Source: Piper betle (taxonomy: Eukaryota; Streptophyta; Magnoliopsida; Piperales; Piperaceae). From it: a stretch of DNA of 64,000 nt. The translations under genes and the position numbers were made by a program. The first letter of the stretch is position 1, and every line of letters starts with the position of its first letter. The notes under the pieces are model-generated. The model saw nothing but the letters and a program-made list of their open reading frames with translations. It searched no databases and was not told where the DNA came from. Of the stretch, positions 1 through 12,973 are shown piece by piece. The DNA lies in NCBI GenBank assembly GCA_033002965.1, contig JAURVB010014423.1, positions 1 through 64,000 of the forward strand. The letters run 5' to 3'.

Positions 1-437
1 TTTCCACGTTAAGTCCTGTATACTTCCAATATTTGTGCTATTTTATATGTTTTTGTGTCCTATTACATACATGATTGAGGTATTGATTTGAAGGTCGTCC
101 CACTTCAAGAACAGAACCTGTAGTCGAATGCATTTACAGCCTAAGTTCCAGATTTAGTCAATGTAGTACTTCAGTAGCATCTCAAAGAGCTTAAATTCAG
201 AAAAACTAATTCAGTTCGAAGTCATATTCACTTCAGTACTATACAACTAATTTTTGTTGAAGTACAGACAAGAAAAGTAGTTAGATTCAAAGGAAGAAGA
301 AAGTCATTCAATACTTTATGGCCGACATCATACAACAGTCACCACTTGTGCATTAATAGGAGGCTGACTGGCATGTTTCCAAATACTCCCCAGGCCATAG
401 CATTCCACTTCTGAGTCGCAAAACTAGGTAAAATTTC

Positions 438-3004
438 CTAAGTAGAGCAGCTACTATTTAGAGTAGAATTCGCTTGCTCCATTGAGACAATGTAAGCTAG
501 CCTGTCGTGCACCTGCAAGGAAATACATTGATTCTTAATGAGTGTGTCTCTTCAACAAGCATAAATATAACTTCGACTCGGGTTTGCATGAGGTGATACC
601 TCTTCAAGATTGCTTTTGCTGACATTGCCTAAAGATGAATTATCATACCTACACACATAATTTCAAACAGTAGCTCATTGAGTTGGTGATATTTATAATA
701 TTGAGTTGGGTCCGAAAATTTGTTATTTCTTGCATACCAGTCTCGAGGTATGCCCGCCTCATCTCGAGCAGCAATATTGAAAGGACCCTTCAACTCCACA
801 TTTAGCTCCTTCAGCAAGCCTACACAGATGCTACTACGATTAGAATAGTAAACCTTAAGCATAGAAACACCTTCCATTAATTTTTAACATTCCAAGAAAC
901 CTTTGAATGTGCTGCAGGGAACGAGACCCATTTTCTCACAAACAGAGAGAAACCAGAACACGCCAACTGCCACATGTGCCAGCTCTTCTTCAGCAATCTT
1001 GGCCACCACTTTCGACGTTCGACAATCACCAAAGCCGACCAATTTCTGAACTAGCCTAGGTCCAGCATCTAGTCCTCTTGCCTCCTTGAAGCACATTATA
1101 AAAAGTTGAGTCATGCAATAGATACAAAAGCACCTTATTAAACTATTAGACAATGTTGTCTTCTAAATTTTAGGACAATATGGATGGATAAATGGGTTTT
1201 GCTGACCAAATTCTCAGATCAATCACCCTTCCTGTTGATCATTAGATTTACTGACCATATTTTTCGATTGATCACCTCTTTGTCATAGGTTTAATGAGCA
1301 TTTCATTCAATAAATGCTGCAGCACAGGTTAGACTAACCGAGATCAACAATGCGTTTTGATCGTGACTACTGTAACTGCGCCCATAAAAAATTTCCAGAC
1401 AGCAAATCATACAAGGAGTAATCAAAAGATGCCAGGGAACGTCTAAAGATTACGGGAGAGAAAAAAATGTTCAAATTAAGCATCCTGAATGTCTAATCCC
1501 TCGCTACTAGTCATATGAAGCTTCAGTAGCAATATGGAAGATTATTCATTTAGATCTTCAAGTGCAAAAAAAACACTGAGACTGACAATTTCAAATAGCC
1601 TTTCGCCAACCCTATGCCGGCAAAGGTAACACCAGCAACTTATTATTTGTAGATCTAAACGGAAAAATACCTGAACCAAAGGAATAACTGCCAGACGTGC
1701 AGCAACACTGCCAGATGATCTCTCACACTCCCTCCAGAGCAAATTATGAGCAGGCATATCACCATAGCTGTGGAGTATATACAATAATTAATAACAAATC
1801 AAGGAAAGTCTGAATAAACAATGTTCTACTTCACCAAAATAAAATGATGCTGTAGATCGAATTATCCACAATTAACCTCCGAAAACCCAAAAAACTTCAT
1901 ACATCGACTATTGGGAGAAGAAAACAATAAGCTTGAAAAGAGCACTATCTCTCTAAAAAAAATCATACCATCAACAAGTTAGGAAGATATTTTAGATAAA
2001 GACAACAAAACATGGTTCTACTTCAATCAATCAATAGACTGTTTCTCACGCAGCAAACTGCATGATTAAACCAAAAAAAGTGTTGATGAGTCTAAATATA
2101 TCACTTTTAGCAACTACAACTACGCCTCAAATAAAAAATGATTGTTAGCATCATGTAACACACTACCAATGAATTTTTCTCCTCTCAACAACATCATCTT
2201 CCTTTTACATTTTCACAAACATGTACCCTAGAATTCATACAGCAAAAAATCATAGAGGTGCTCCATACAAAATAAAAATAAAAAGAAGCAACATAGCTAC
2301 CTGAAACCCAGCTCACCCAGTCTCTGCACACACCACCCAAAATGGCGGCTTTCATCGTCGGCAACATGCGCGAAATCAGAAAAGAAGCCCTCCCCGAGCT
2401 CCTCCTGGTAAGGAGAGAAGCGCACCAACGAATCCCACGCCAAGTCGATGGCGTTGAGCTCCACATGAGCTAGATTGTGAAGCAGATACGCATTCAAAGG
2501 CAACCCCGAGTTCTTGGGAGCCGGCATGTCCTTCGTCGAAACCTTAAAAGCTCCCAATTCTCATCACAACTATTCGTCAAAATGCCAAAACGAAAAAATC
2601 CAATCGACTTCCGGAACACACACACCCACTCACCAGTGGAGGCTTCGAAGGCCGCGCAGGCTGGTCCGGCGGCCGGGAAACGCCGATGGGGAGGTTGCCG
2701 CCGAGGCGCCAGGCGGAGAAAGCGGCGTGGGTGAGGGTGGCTTTGGAGAGAGGGTCGGTGGTGGAGAGGACCAGCGCGCCCCACTCGGCCAAGGAAGATG
2801 GGGCGGGGTGAAGGGGGAGGGCGGCGGGGAGGAGGGGCGGTTAGGGCCGTCGGGACCCCATGTTCGGCGCTTGTTGAGGGGGCCGTCTCTCCAAGCTTGG
2901 AGGCCGGGCCATGGGCGGAGGAGCGCGGCCGCGGCGGCGGTGAGGCGTCGAGGCGGCGCCGGCGGGGCGAGGGCGGCGCATTTGAGGAGCGAGGGGCGGA
3001 GCAT
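438..3004 (-). CDS. DUF455 ferritin-like protein (frame break in exon 1)
   Basis: Exons read by splice signals and family similarity: 2634-3004, 2301-2542, 1671-1767, 901-1084, 653-819, 438-512 (stop at 438-440). The last five sum to 255 codons and stay in frame. The protein is a predicted four-helix ferritin-like domain of the DUF455 family. Candidate metal ligands are the Glu in HNLAHVELNAIDLAWD, DESRH in the same exon, and EELAH in exon 901-1084. The family signature GPFNIAARDEAGIPRDWY lies in exon 653-819. Exon 1 starts with an Ala/Pro/Arg-rich leader, possibly a transit peptide, at ATG 3002-3004. The domain start (LAEWGALVLSTTDPLSK) lies in another frame, which has a stop at 2841-2843. 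One extra base in the G/C runs near 2795-2860 would join them and give a whole number of codons. The biochemical role in plants is unknown. The 653 donor is less certain than the others. Confidence 0.8.
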
Positions 3005-5276
3005 GGGTCGTCAGGGGCAGCCGCTATGGCGGGTTCCGCCGGTCACGGCGCGCGCTTTGTCACCGGTTTTTGCGGGGGCCGGCATCCGCTGACGTGGTGG
3101 GATTAGATACGTTAGATAATTATATTATAAAAAAAATTTCATAAAATTAATGGCATTGTTTGGAGAATTTTTTATAATTCTTAAATGCTTAGAGATAATT
3201 GTGGGAGTACACTTAAATTTTATTATATTTTGTATAAATAAACACCACAATTTTTTAAGATTTATTATAAATATTTTCAAAAACATAAAGTATAGTAAAC
3301 AAGTATTTTGTGGCATGCAATCTAGCGATTTTAAAGTTGTAATTAATCACAATTATACATCATATTATCTTGGGAGCTTATGTAGCTGAGGGTTTGAACT
3401 AAAATCAATCTAGTGAAATACTTGCTTAAATCAAGTATTTCATTTTCAAGTTTGAACGTAATTATTATTTACAGAATTGATTTGGGTTTTGAAGGGAGCT
3501 CTTAAATCTGATCAATCTATATTCCTTTTAAAATAAATTTTATTTTGAAAATGAATATATCCCCATTATTAGTGATGTATATATATCTGAGTCTCTGACC
3601 TCATAAACTACATTCTGCTTTGCTTTCACACTTATTCGCTTAAACCCAGTTAGAATGCACTTAATATAAAACCTGAACTCCTAGACATGTTCTCCCCAAC
3701 AAACGTATTTCGACAGGGGCACCGCCAATAGAAAATCTATATCCCTACAAGTAAAAATACATATTATCACAAAGTTTTAAACTAGAATAGATTATGTGCA
3801 CCGTTTAGTTGGTTTAAACTGCCATTAAAGAGGCTTCAATTGTTGAGGGAAGATTTTGCCTCATTTTTTTGCAGGTTAACAAGTGAGCCATTCTTCCATC
3901 CATTCATGGCTATGGATAGATCTCCGATACATGCTTCAAATTTAACGTACTTCGCCCCTCGTCAGTCAAGGGCTTGAGCCAGCACGAAAAAAAAAACTTG
4001 GATGGCAAAACAGCAGGTGACGCCTTGATTAAGGCACCACTTAAGAACATTGCAAGACCATTAAAACAGAAAATTAGTAAACACATGGTTAATGAAAAAG
4101 AGTTAGCAATATGCAGACGGCTACTCCAAGGCACCATGGCCTCAGTTATCCTATAACTTACTTACACAAATCATGTTGGACCCATTGATAGCTTCGAAAT
4201 GCATTCTGATTTACTTTCTGCAAAATACACTAACCATGACAACGAACTAACTTCAAAGGAGGGATGCCATTTTTCCAGACCATTGTACTTAAAACGATTT
4301 AATTACCAATCATACATGGAGTACTTCTATCGGGGACCAGCGCCTACCATAAATCTGAGAAGAATCACAACCAGGAGCCAGGAGGTTCCATCAATCCACA
4401 TAATCTGATATCTGCCATCACAAAATTTACAAGCAAGTCAATAATTTGTAAAAACTTGAATCAACTTCCAATAGGTAAACCATAAGTACAACACAGTGAA
4501 GTACAACAAAACTCCTGCAGCGATAATAAATCAGCTCTGACTGGTCCTGGTTGGTTTGACAAAAATATCAAAAAGAGCTCATAAAATGTAAAAAATAGAG
4601 TCAGATGATAAATATTATAAAATGCTGGTTTTAAAAACCAAATATTAAAAGACGAGTGACAACAATTCCAACAGAAATTGTGGGAATCATCCCGGGAAAA
4701 TTGCCAAAATTTTGTTTCAATTTGAGCTTCTCAGAGTTTTTGAAATATGATCTTCTCACAATAATACATTCACACAATGGATGCTCTATAGAAAATTCGA
4801 TGTAGAGCAAAACCTGGTACGAAGTACTAATAAGCAACACCAAAAGCATGTTTCGATAAGTGGATGAGAATCATTAGCCATGGTACCAAGGAAAAAAACG
4901 CAATAGCTGCACACAGGATTATGCATTTAGTTCCTGTCTAAGGGTAAATAACGTAGGAGAAAGCTTCAATCTGCACGAGTATATTCATATGTACTCATAG
5001 CCAAGCACAATATGACAATATTTTACTAAGTTCTTCAAAACTACTATATAAAAAATCTGTTAATAATCAACAACAGTGCTTAATCATCACTCAATACCCT
5101 CAAATAAACCAGGCTTCAGTATGGTAGGCACGTTATCAAGAATAAAAACAGAAACAGCCACCAACAAACTAAAATCGAAGCATTTTAGACCCTAAAATTT
5201 GACAGAGACACAGGAAAATTAAATCAAACATAAAACTTTCATCCACGAAGTTCAACTTACCTAAATTCTCCACCAT
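3005..5276. other. Intergenic, AT-rich
   Basis: Lies between the 5' end of the DUF455 gene and the 3' end of the GTE gene. 2790-3100 is very GC-rich and holds the exon 1 leader and promoter of the DUF455 gene. 3100-5270 is AT-rich with only short unsupported reading frames. The last part next to 5277 is probably the GTE 3' untranslated region. No RNA gene or element was recognised. Confidence 0.5.
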
Positions 5277-7301
5277 TCAGTCCCTGGGAGAATGACCTGC
5301 ATCTGACCCGGCAGACGAGCTTTCACTGTCAGAATCTGCATATAGTACCACTGAATCAATTAACAATGTGAAACATACATCAATTTTGCTAAAACATAGA
5401 ATGGAAAACAAAGAAAAGCTAGAAAGGAATATACATCAACCATTCAACATTGAAAATTACCACTTGATGAGGATCCCGACTCGCTGCTAGAGCTACTTGA
5501 GCTACTTAATCTATTATCTTTATCACCCTGTTTTTCCACTTCTTCAGGCGGTGGAGGAGAGGCAATTTTTTCATCTGTGATAAACAAAACGTTTTTTCAG
5601 AAACCTACTGTAACCAGTATAGATACAAGTAAATTTGGACTAAGGAGTTATGATATACCTGTCTTAGTAGTCTCCTTTGTTTGATCAGCAGGAACAGCAA
5701 CAGGTATCTGGCAAACATGAACAATAGTTAAAAACTTTTTCAGCTCCACCATAAAAAATCCAAATAACATGAATTAATGAACACAAGCAAACAAGTAAAC
5801 TCACCACTTGTTGAACATTATTTTGCTGCGGAGCATCAACTTTCCCTTGCATGGCTTTCTTCTTATTCTTGCTCAAACTCTTTTTATAATTAGTCACGAA
5901 CCTATCAAGTTCCCAGAGAGTCTCCGCATCAAAGCTATCTATATCAACTTCAATCTCATCATCCTGCTGATTAAGAGCCGAATTCCTCTTCTTTATAATT
6001 TGAACAACATTATCCAGCTTTTCTGAAGGCAAGCTCAACAAGTTGGCACTAAGCCGCTGCTTCTCGTCGTAAGTCATGTTCCTTTTGAAGGGGTCCTTCG
6101 CTTTCGGCTTCTTGGGTGCAGCAACTCTACCTGTAGCAGTATATGTCACCGCAGGCTGCCTCCCTTCGGCCGCAACTGTCGTGGACTCCGACCTGTCCAA
6201 GGTCTTTCTCGTCTCCGGCGGCGGCGGCTTGAAATGATTCGCCTTCTTCGTCGGATGTGGAGGTGGCGGACTCACCTCGGCGTCCATCTCAGACCTGGCG
6301 TCACGGTTGCAATTGGGCTCAATCTCCGACCATTTGTCGTCGAAGGTCTTCAAGAGCTGTTGCGCCATTAGATGAACATCCTGGCCTTTGGGGTTGTACG
6401 TCATGGCATTGCGGAATGTGAGTCTCACATCCTCTGCAAATTCCTTGGCGGACTTGTACCAGTTGTTCTCGAGGTGGGACTTCACGGTGCCGAGATCCAT
6501 GGGATGCTTGATTATCTTGTGGTAGTCATGAAGGCCGAGGCCCTTCACGTCCACCGGTTTGTCAAAGACCCAACCATGCCGGTGCTTGATGAGACCCATC
6601 AGAATGTTCATGCACTGCTTGAGTACCTGCTCCGGGAGCTTGTCCTTGGCCACGGGCGGCGCCGAACCGCCGCCGCAAGCTTTGAGCTTTTTGCTCGGGG
6701 GAGCTAACTTGTCCTTCCCTTCCGATTTCCGGCTGTTGGGCTTCGCCTTCGACGTGCGCTTCTCCTTCTCGGCCCCGTCGCCGGTGCCGCTGTTCCCCAT
6801 CGCCGAGACGCTGACCTGCCGGCGGGAAGGCGCGACGGAGGCGGCCTCTGACGCCCCCGCTCGCTTCGGGCCGTCGATGGCTGACATCTGCGACCGGCTG
6901 TAGCCGCTGCTGTTGAGCTGCGACTCCCTCGCCTCCAACCGCTTCATCGTGCTCCTCACCTGGTCCAGCTCCCCGGCCAGCCGCCGCCGGAGCTCCCGGA
7001 TCTCGGCCTTCGACCGGGACGCCACGCCGATTTTGACGCGGCCGCCGTTGGTCTGGTGGTACCCGTTGCGGCCGCCGGCGGTCGGCCGGGGGTCTCGGCT
7101 GGACGAGTCATCGGAGGCGGCGCCGCCGCCCGCCGCCTCATCGAATCGGCCGGCGAGCAGCTGGGAGGAGTCGGCGTCGTCGGGTTTGGAAGACGACGAT
7201 CTGTTGTTGAAGGACTTGCGGGCGTAGACCTTGCCACTGTCCGCCCACCGGTGCTTGTCCCCTCCACCACCACCTCCGCCGAACATGGTCCCCGACGTCA
7301 T
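5277..7301 (-). CDS. GTE-type bromodomain and NET domain transcription regulator
   Basis: Four exons with good splice signals: 5805-7301, 5659-5707, 5461-5574, 5277-5335. They total 1719 nt, giving 572 aa with no frame break. The order is a Gly/Ser-rich N-terminus, a short coiled coil at about residues 97-128 (SKAEIRELRRRLAGELDQVR), a Lys-rich stretch, a bromodomain at about 228-325 (HPMDLGTVKSHL, then MTYNP with the acetyl-lysine-binding Asn near 303), a NET domain at about 405-480 (MTYDEKQRLSANLLSLP), and an acidic serine tail ending AGSDAGHSPRD. This matches the plant GTE (global transcription factor group E) BET-like proteins. These are nuclear readers of acetylated histones that recruit transcription machinery through the NET domain. 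Start chosen at 7301 because the GC-rich exon opens there after an in-frame-poor leader. It belongs to the GTE1-7 class; the exact orthologue is not assigned. Confidence 0.95.
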
Positions 7302-9957
7302 ACATGTAATACAAAGATCCCAACTTTATCCCCCAATCGTCACCTCCGAAGCAAGGTGAAACCTTAGAGGCCGAATTCGGGGGAGGAGAGGATGGAATCG
7401 GGTTGCGAAATTGAGGTTCGATTTCGCGAGTTGGGGGAGTAAAGATGAGATTTTTAATGCAGAATTGGAGTGGACGGGCGTCTACCATATCGGAATGAGC
7501 TCATGGGCTCCTCAGAGGTGGTGGGTCGACGACGGTTCAGGCGACGATGCGGCGGTGGCGGCGGCGGTCGGGAACGACGGCGGCGGCGTTGAATCGGGAA
7601 TCGGAAGCCGCTTGGATGCCGGGATGCTTTGGTATTCGAAATTTACTGTTCAGGCCACTTATTTGGGGGATTTGCATATTCAGGGCTTATTTGTTGAAAT
7701 TTATGGTTAAGCCCTTTTACAGTTTTACTTACTCAAGAAAATCGTTTGCCTTTAAGCCCTTTGTTATTCTTAATTTGTAAGGCTCGAGACAACACAAAAT
7801 CACAAACAATCACCATATTAATCCATTAATATTTATTTTGGGTCAATTTGCGTTGGACAGTTTATGGTGTTATTAACAGAGCGTTATGTACTTAAGAGCA
7901 TGAGGGGTTAGTATTCGAACATAATAGCCGCTTCTTAATGTGAGAAATTAACTCCTTTAGCGAGTAGATAACTACAAGTAGGGATCATCAACGCATCCGC
8001 ATAAAATTTTACTCAAACTTATGATCAACAGCTCATTTATCGCCGGACGTATAATTCCCCATTCACGACGTGCTCCATCAGTCAAAAAAAAAACGAAGCC
8101 GGCGATAACAGTCCACAGTAATCAAGCTTGAAAGAAATCAAGAGGCAATAACTCATCCCCATGACAATATGCAGTGAACCAAATAATAATGATATTATTA
8201 GGAGATTCATGCCAAACTTTCGTGGTTCATCCACAAAAGAAGAAGAAAATGATGGTGACGATGATAAGAAGAAACAGTTATTCGGAAAGCAAATGAGTGA
8301 TGAAAATTGCAGTCACCCTGGACATCTAGCTCAAAGTTGTCGTTAATTGCAAATTACCTTAACAGGTTGGAACTGATCATCATGATAAGAACATGAATTA
8401 GTGAAGATCTTGCCCTCTTCTTTCGCACTTGAATCAATAGCAAATAAGTCTCCCTTCCAAAGATCACCATTGTATATATAGACGACGGGACGGTTTATGT
8501 TGTGATACGAGGGACCATGCACTTCAACCTCTCGATGGGCCGAGTTATATGAGATGGGCCTATGTGGCTGCAGAAGAAGGGGGTGACGGTGCTTGGCAGG
8601 CCCATGCTACGTCGCCGTTCACCGCAGCCCAAATGGCCACGGCATACGAAAGGCTCTTGTTATATGCATCAAGAATGGCGGGCAAAGGTTTTTAGCCTAA
8701 AAATCATTACGATGATTTTGGCCTTAATGACTAGCTAATCACAGCTTAATTCTTAGTATTTATCAAGATCATAATTATGCATATTCATATTAGATTTTCG
8801 ATTATATTTTTAACACTTTCTCTTACTTAGAAGGCGGTCAAGCACACTGTGCAATGTTCCCAGTTTCTATCTTGTTGGGCACCACCTGATTCCCTTTTAC
8901 AGTCATGTCGGACATCATGCTCCTTCCAATCTATCTCTTTCTATGGAGTCAACACTCAAAGGGGCTGCTCCTGATCTTTCTCACTTATCCTTTCTACCTG
9001 GGAGGAGCTGACTCCTCTCTAGCTAATATTTTCATCTTTAAAGAACATTTTATGATCACTCATCCACTTTGTAAAGATGACAACAACGATCTCGAGTTTT
9101 GTTTTGTTTTCGAGCACATCTGTGTACTGTAATATCAACATAGAATCAACTATATATGTGCAGTGATTATACCGTCCCCTTAGTCATATTATCACCTCCA
9201 TATGTAGGCCCAAGTCTTGACAGCAAAATCTTTCAAATTTTTTATTTTATCCTGTCCACCAGTACAACTTTTATCTTCTTCCTATGGCTATTTGCTTGTC
9301 GCCATTTCTATTAATCTTTCCAGCTTGGATAGAAATGATGAGCAGACCAGAATCACCAGATGCATGCATGTATATGATCTTATATCTATTGTTTAACTAA
9401 TCTGAACATTTAGTTATAATTCCGCTAATCTGTGTGTATATATATATATACATGATAATCTGCACATCCTAGATATGAAAAAAATTATCTGCATATTGGA
9501 TCACGGAAAGTATGTAACGATAATTTGTGTTAATTTTCACGTATATTAAATTGAATCATATGTTTGTGAAAGTGTTTTGTTGAACTTGTACATGTATAAA
9601 TAGTCCTGCTATGATCGCTTGCTAGCTAGATATGCTGAGGAAGACCATCTCACTTGCATTGATACATACGTGAAAACAGTACAAGAAATCAACATATTGT
9701 TTTCTGCGGAACAAACATAGATTATTATTACCATTCAAACATTTCCCACGACAACTTAGCCACACACATATACTCACATTACAATACAATTTAGACAAAA
9801 TAAGATTCGTGTCACCAGTTTAATTATATGAGAACAGATTAATGAAAATGGAGACGATGATCGCTCATTCTCACTGTAGAGATCAGCTTGTCATCTCCAT
9901 GGAGATGCATGGCAAAAGGAAGTTGCAGCTAGGTAACATGGTAACACGTACGAGTAC
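7302..9957. other. Intergenic with GTE promoter side
   Basis: 7302-7640 is GC-rich and is probably the 5' leader and promoter of the GTE gene. The rest is AT-rich with no supported gene. A 61-codon reading frame at 8161-8346 has a charged low-complexity middle and no family resemblance. A short TA run lies at about 9437-9452. The part next to 9958 is probably 3' untranslated region of the CLE gene. Confidence 0.45.
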
Positions 9958-10245
9958 TTAATGAACAGGAAGAGGTGGAGACTGTGACATCGGTTTATGA
10001 GGGTTTTCATGGTGTTGAGGGTCCGGCCCGCCGGGCACCGTCCTTGTCACACCTATGTCTTCCTCTGAGTGCAACTTCATGAGTGATTCAATCAACAACC
10101 TGGCGTGGGACTGGTTGTTCATCTTTGCAGGCAATGCTACAAGGTTTCGTGCATCAATAACATGAGTGTTATACAATCCCATAGAAATGATCATCACCAT
10201 TAAAGACACCCTTGAGGCTCTTACAATGTGTGCCGTCTTTCTCAT
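9958..10245 (-). CDS. CLE (CLAVATA3/ESR-related) peptide precursor, CLV3-like motif
   Basis: Single exon of about 95 aa from ATG 10243-10245. An N-terminal hydrophobic stretch (VSLMVMIISMGLYN) looks like a secretion signal and is followed by a variable spacer. The conserved 12-residue CLE motif RTVPGGPDPQHH is encoded at 10009-10044, with a Pro-rich tail after it. The motif has the family anchors Arg1, Pro4, Gly6, Pro7, Asp8, Pro9, His11 and His12, and is very close to the CLV3 group that signals through CLV1-type receptor kinases to limit stem-cell number. CLE dodecapeptides are released by proteolysis, and the prolines may be hydroxylated and arabinosylated. That is family knowledge, not seen here. 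Unlike CLV3 it has no introns and it carries a tail after the motif, so it may be FCP1/FON2-like rather than the strict CLV3 orthologue. Confidence 0.9.
   Translation of the reverse strand: MRKTAHIVRASRVSLMVMIISMGLYNTHVIDARNLVALPAKMNNQSHARLLIESLMKLHSEEDIGVTRTVPGGPDPQHHENPHKPMSQSPPLPVH
10009..10044 (-). other. CLE dodecapeptide of the first CLE gene
   Basis: The 36 nt encode RTVPGGPDPQHH, the predicted mature signalling peptide. All family anchor residues are present. Confidence 0.88.
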
Positions 10246-10248
10246 CAC

Positions 10249-12973
10249 GGCTAGCTAAGTCTAGAGTTGAAGAGGCAACTAAGAAAAGTAAAGTGGAGGG
10301 AGTCGGAAGGAAGAAATGTGGGTATACATGAAGGCGACGGGTAAATAATTGTCCATTTTCTTCCTTTTGTTTTGTTCCGGGGTCTGATGATTGTATTTTA
10401 GGTCAGAGGGAAATCGAAGGCCGACACTTAGCTTTATTAAGTGGTTTTCCGACGCACCTGTGGAGACAAATCCAACGTTTTATGTTGTCTTTTGCTCTCA
10501 TGGGGAAGCCGTCCAATGGTTGTTCATGTGCGCCATCCATTTTCTATCATGTGTTCGTTCAATATATTGATCGGTACTATTCTTTCACGGTGCTATACTG
10601 GGCCTGTTGCAGTTGTCATTACCTACAGCTATGGTTCACTATTAGGGGCCATTGATGCTTTTTTTCTTTTGCTTGACCAACCATCCTAATTCCAAGCATG
10701 CATCAGTGATCACAACTTGTTGGAATTGGATATGATATAAGGATATGATATATTAACATGATAGAAGAATCATTAATGGTCTCTAATGCTTCTCTGAAAA
10801 CATGAATTGACATGTTAGAAATGAACTGTAATTGGCAATAGAACAATGCTGATCTTTTTGTTCTTCAAGTAATCCAAGATAGTTGAAACAAATGCACATC
10901 ACATTAAAGACGGTTGAGTTCTGTCTAGCTACATTTAGCTAAGATAAGGAATACGTATACCAAGTAGGAGCCACAATATCTATTCGACCATTTCTGGGTT
11001 TCAAGGTTCTGAGTTTAAACTGGTTGATCATTCGTCAAAGTTGATTCTCTTTATCCTCTCCGATTTAGTAAACTGGAACAGAACATGAGAATCTCCATCA
11101 TTTGTACAAAGAAAACTCAGAATATCACCTTTTGCTCTCATCTTTCACATATCTCTGCTAAATTATCCAATTATCTGTATGAATCGCTGAATTAAAATAA
11201 CCTCTCCATTAATATCTGCATGCATCATTCCCCAAAGCTACAAAAAAAAATTTTCCAGGAGAGAAACGTACCAATTATATTTTAGCAGGTCCGAGGTCAA
11301 AATTAAGGTTGGAAGTGGAGGCCATGAAATCCCATGTATGATTTTGCTGTCAAGCTCTTGATCTCCTCTATTTTAGAGGCTAAAGCTTGGCAATATTGGA
11401 TATTGTGAAGTTGACATGATTTATCCACTTGAACTTTCAGTAATAGTAGACCCTCCAATCTCAACGTGAAATTTCTTTTACCATATAGTATATATGTCTG
11501 CCTCCAATATGCATACAGAGAGGTTAACATTAACATATCTTCAAATTAATCTCTAGTAATTTATAACCAAGAATAATTGGATCTGCTGATCCATTTGAAA
11601 GACATATAATGGAATGATCTCCAACTGCATAAGCCTCAAATCGATAATACGAATGTAAACATTTTCATGGTGCAAGTTGGTCCCATTGCTTAATTTGCGG
11701 CAGATGGCTGTTTGCTGCTTCAAAGTTCAAAAGAGTCTCCACTTATATAAAAAAAACGTTAACTGCTTAATTATCATGCTTTGTATCTGGCTTTTGATTA
11801 TTTTTTCCATCATATTCACAACGAGAATCTTAGATGTGGCTTGCCTTCTCATCCTGTTAGCTTTAGAGTTTATACATATGTACTACATAAAGAGAAAACC
11901 AATTACTTAAATAATTATAATATACATTTTCAACATCATGCTAAAGTGACAAGTTAAAATGCATTTGGCTTCATCTAGTCCCTATTGATAAATAAGGTGG
12001 AAGCCATGTTTAGATATAAGCAAAATTATAAAGGACAAGTTGTACTGGTTAATGCATTTTGTGAGTCAATTAGAGTTATCATGTTAGTCCCAGGTGCAAT
12101 CACAATGGTGAGGAAGAATGACTGGCCACAGGTGAGTCAATGGGGTGCCAAAAGAAGGGCTTCGAACAAAATGGTGGACTTTTTCATTATAGAGCAAAAA
12201 GTGCTTGACTTGGTGTGCGTAAGTCAAACACTCCGCTGCTCTATATACGTGACAGATTATATATTTCTTGTTAATGAGCATTGGTTTTACTTAATTACAC
12301 CCCATGATCAAATATATGTTTGTTTCCTAAGATGAAAGTATGGTATTCATACGAAGCAATATAACTTATTTGCAAGCTCTCCTAGTTGGAAGATAAGTTT
12401 TTGAGGAGAAGGCAAGTTCAAGACAGGATCTGAATGCCAAGTTTTAGGGTGTAGAACGTGCAGTACTAGTTCTAAATAATAACTTCTTAATAATTCATAG
12501 TCTCTGTAGACTTTACATGTTAATTAAGAACACGATTTGATGCCCGCGTTGAACTTAATTAAGTGTACACAACAGATGAATGTATAATTGGATATGGGTT
12601 TTGATTGTCTGATTGAGCTCAAAATTGATTTCAGAGTTTTTTTTATCATCTATATCATTATTGTTGTTAAGTTTGAGGAATAATGTATAGCTTTCTAATA
12701 AATCATGGCCATGAACAATGTTTTAGCTTATTCTTCATTTTCATGATCAAAAGGACAACAGAGGCAGAATTCATCATGCAAGATAAACGCGTACATCCAC
12801 ACAAAAACCTTCCCCACACGTTATTGTACAACGAAAAACAACAGCAGATTGTTCTGCATTATTCAAAAGAAGAAGAGAGGCTCCAAAGTTGGAATCCAGT
12901 CTTCATATCACAAAACCAGCGCAAACAAAAAAACTAGTCATGTCCACAGAAATAGAGCATTATTCTTCAAAAC
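10249..12973. other. Intergenic between the two CLE genes
   Basis: AT-rich. Contains several unsupported short reading frames (for example 10441-10689 and 11303-11536) with no recognised domain. Regulatory DNA for the first CLE gene must lie at its left end, but no clear TATA box was found there. No transposon ends were recognised. Confidence 0.4.

Noticed and set aside
3481..3504. String resembling miR159 (TTGAAGGGAGCTCT)
   Set aside because: The 5' part has extra bases relative to miR159 and no pairing arm that would form a precursor hairpin was found nearby.
8161..8346. 61-codon reading frame
   Set aside because: Low-complexity charged middle, no signal peptide, no family resemblance and no promoter logic.
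10441..10689. 82-codon reading frame between the CLE genes
   Set aside because: No domain, start context or splice support; likely chance.
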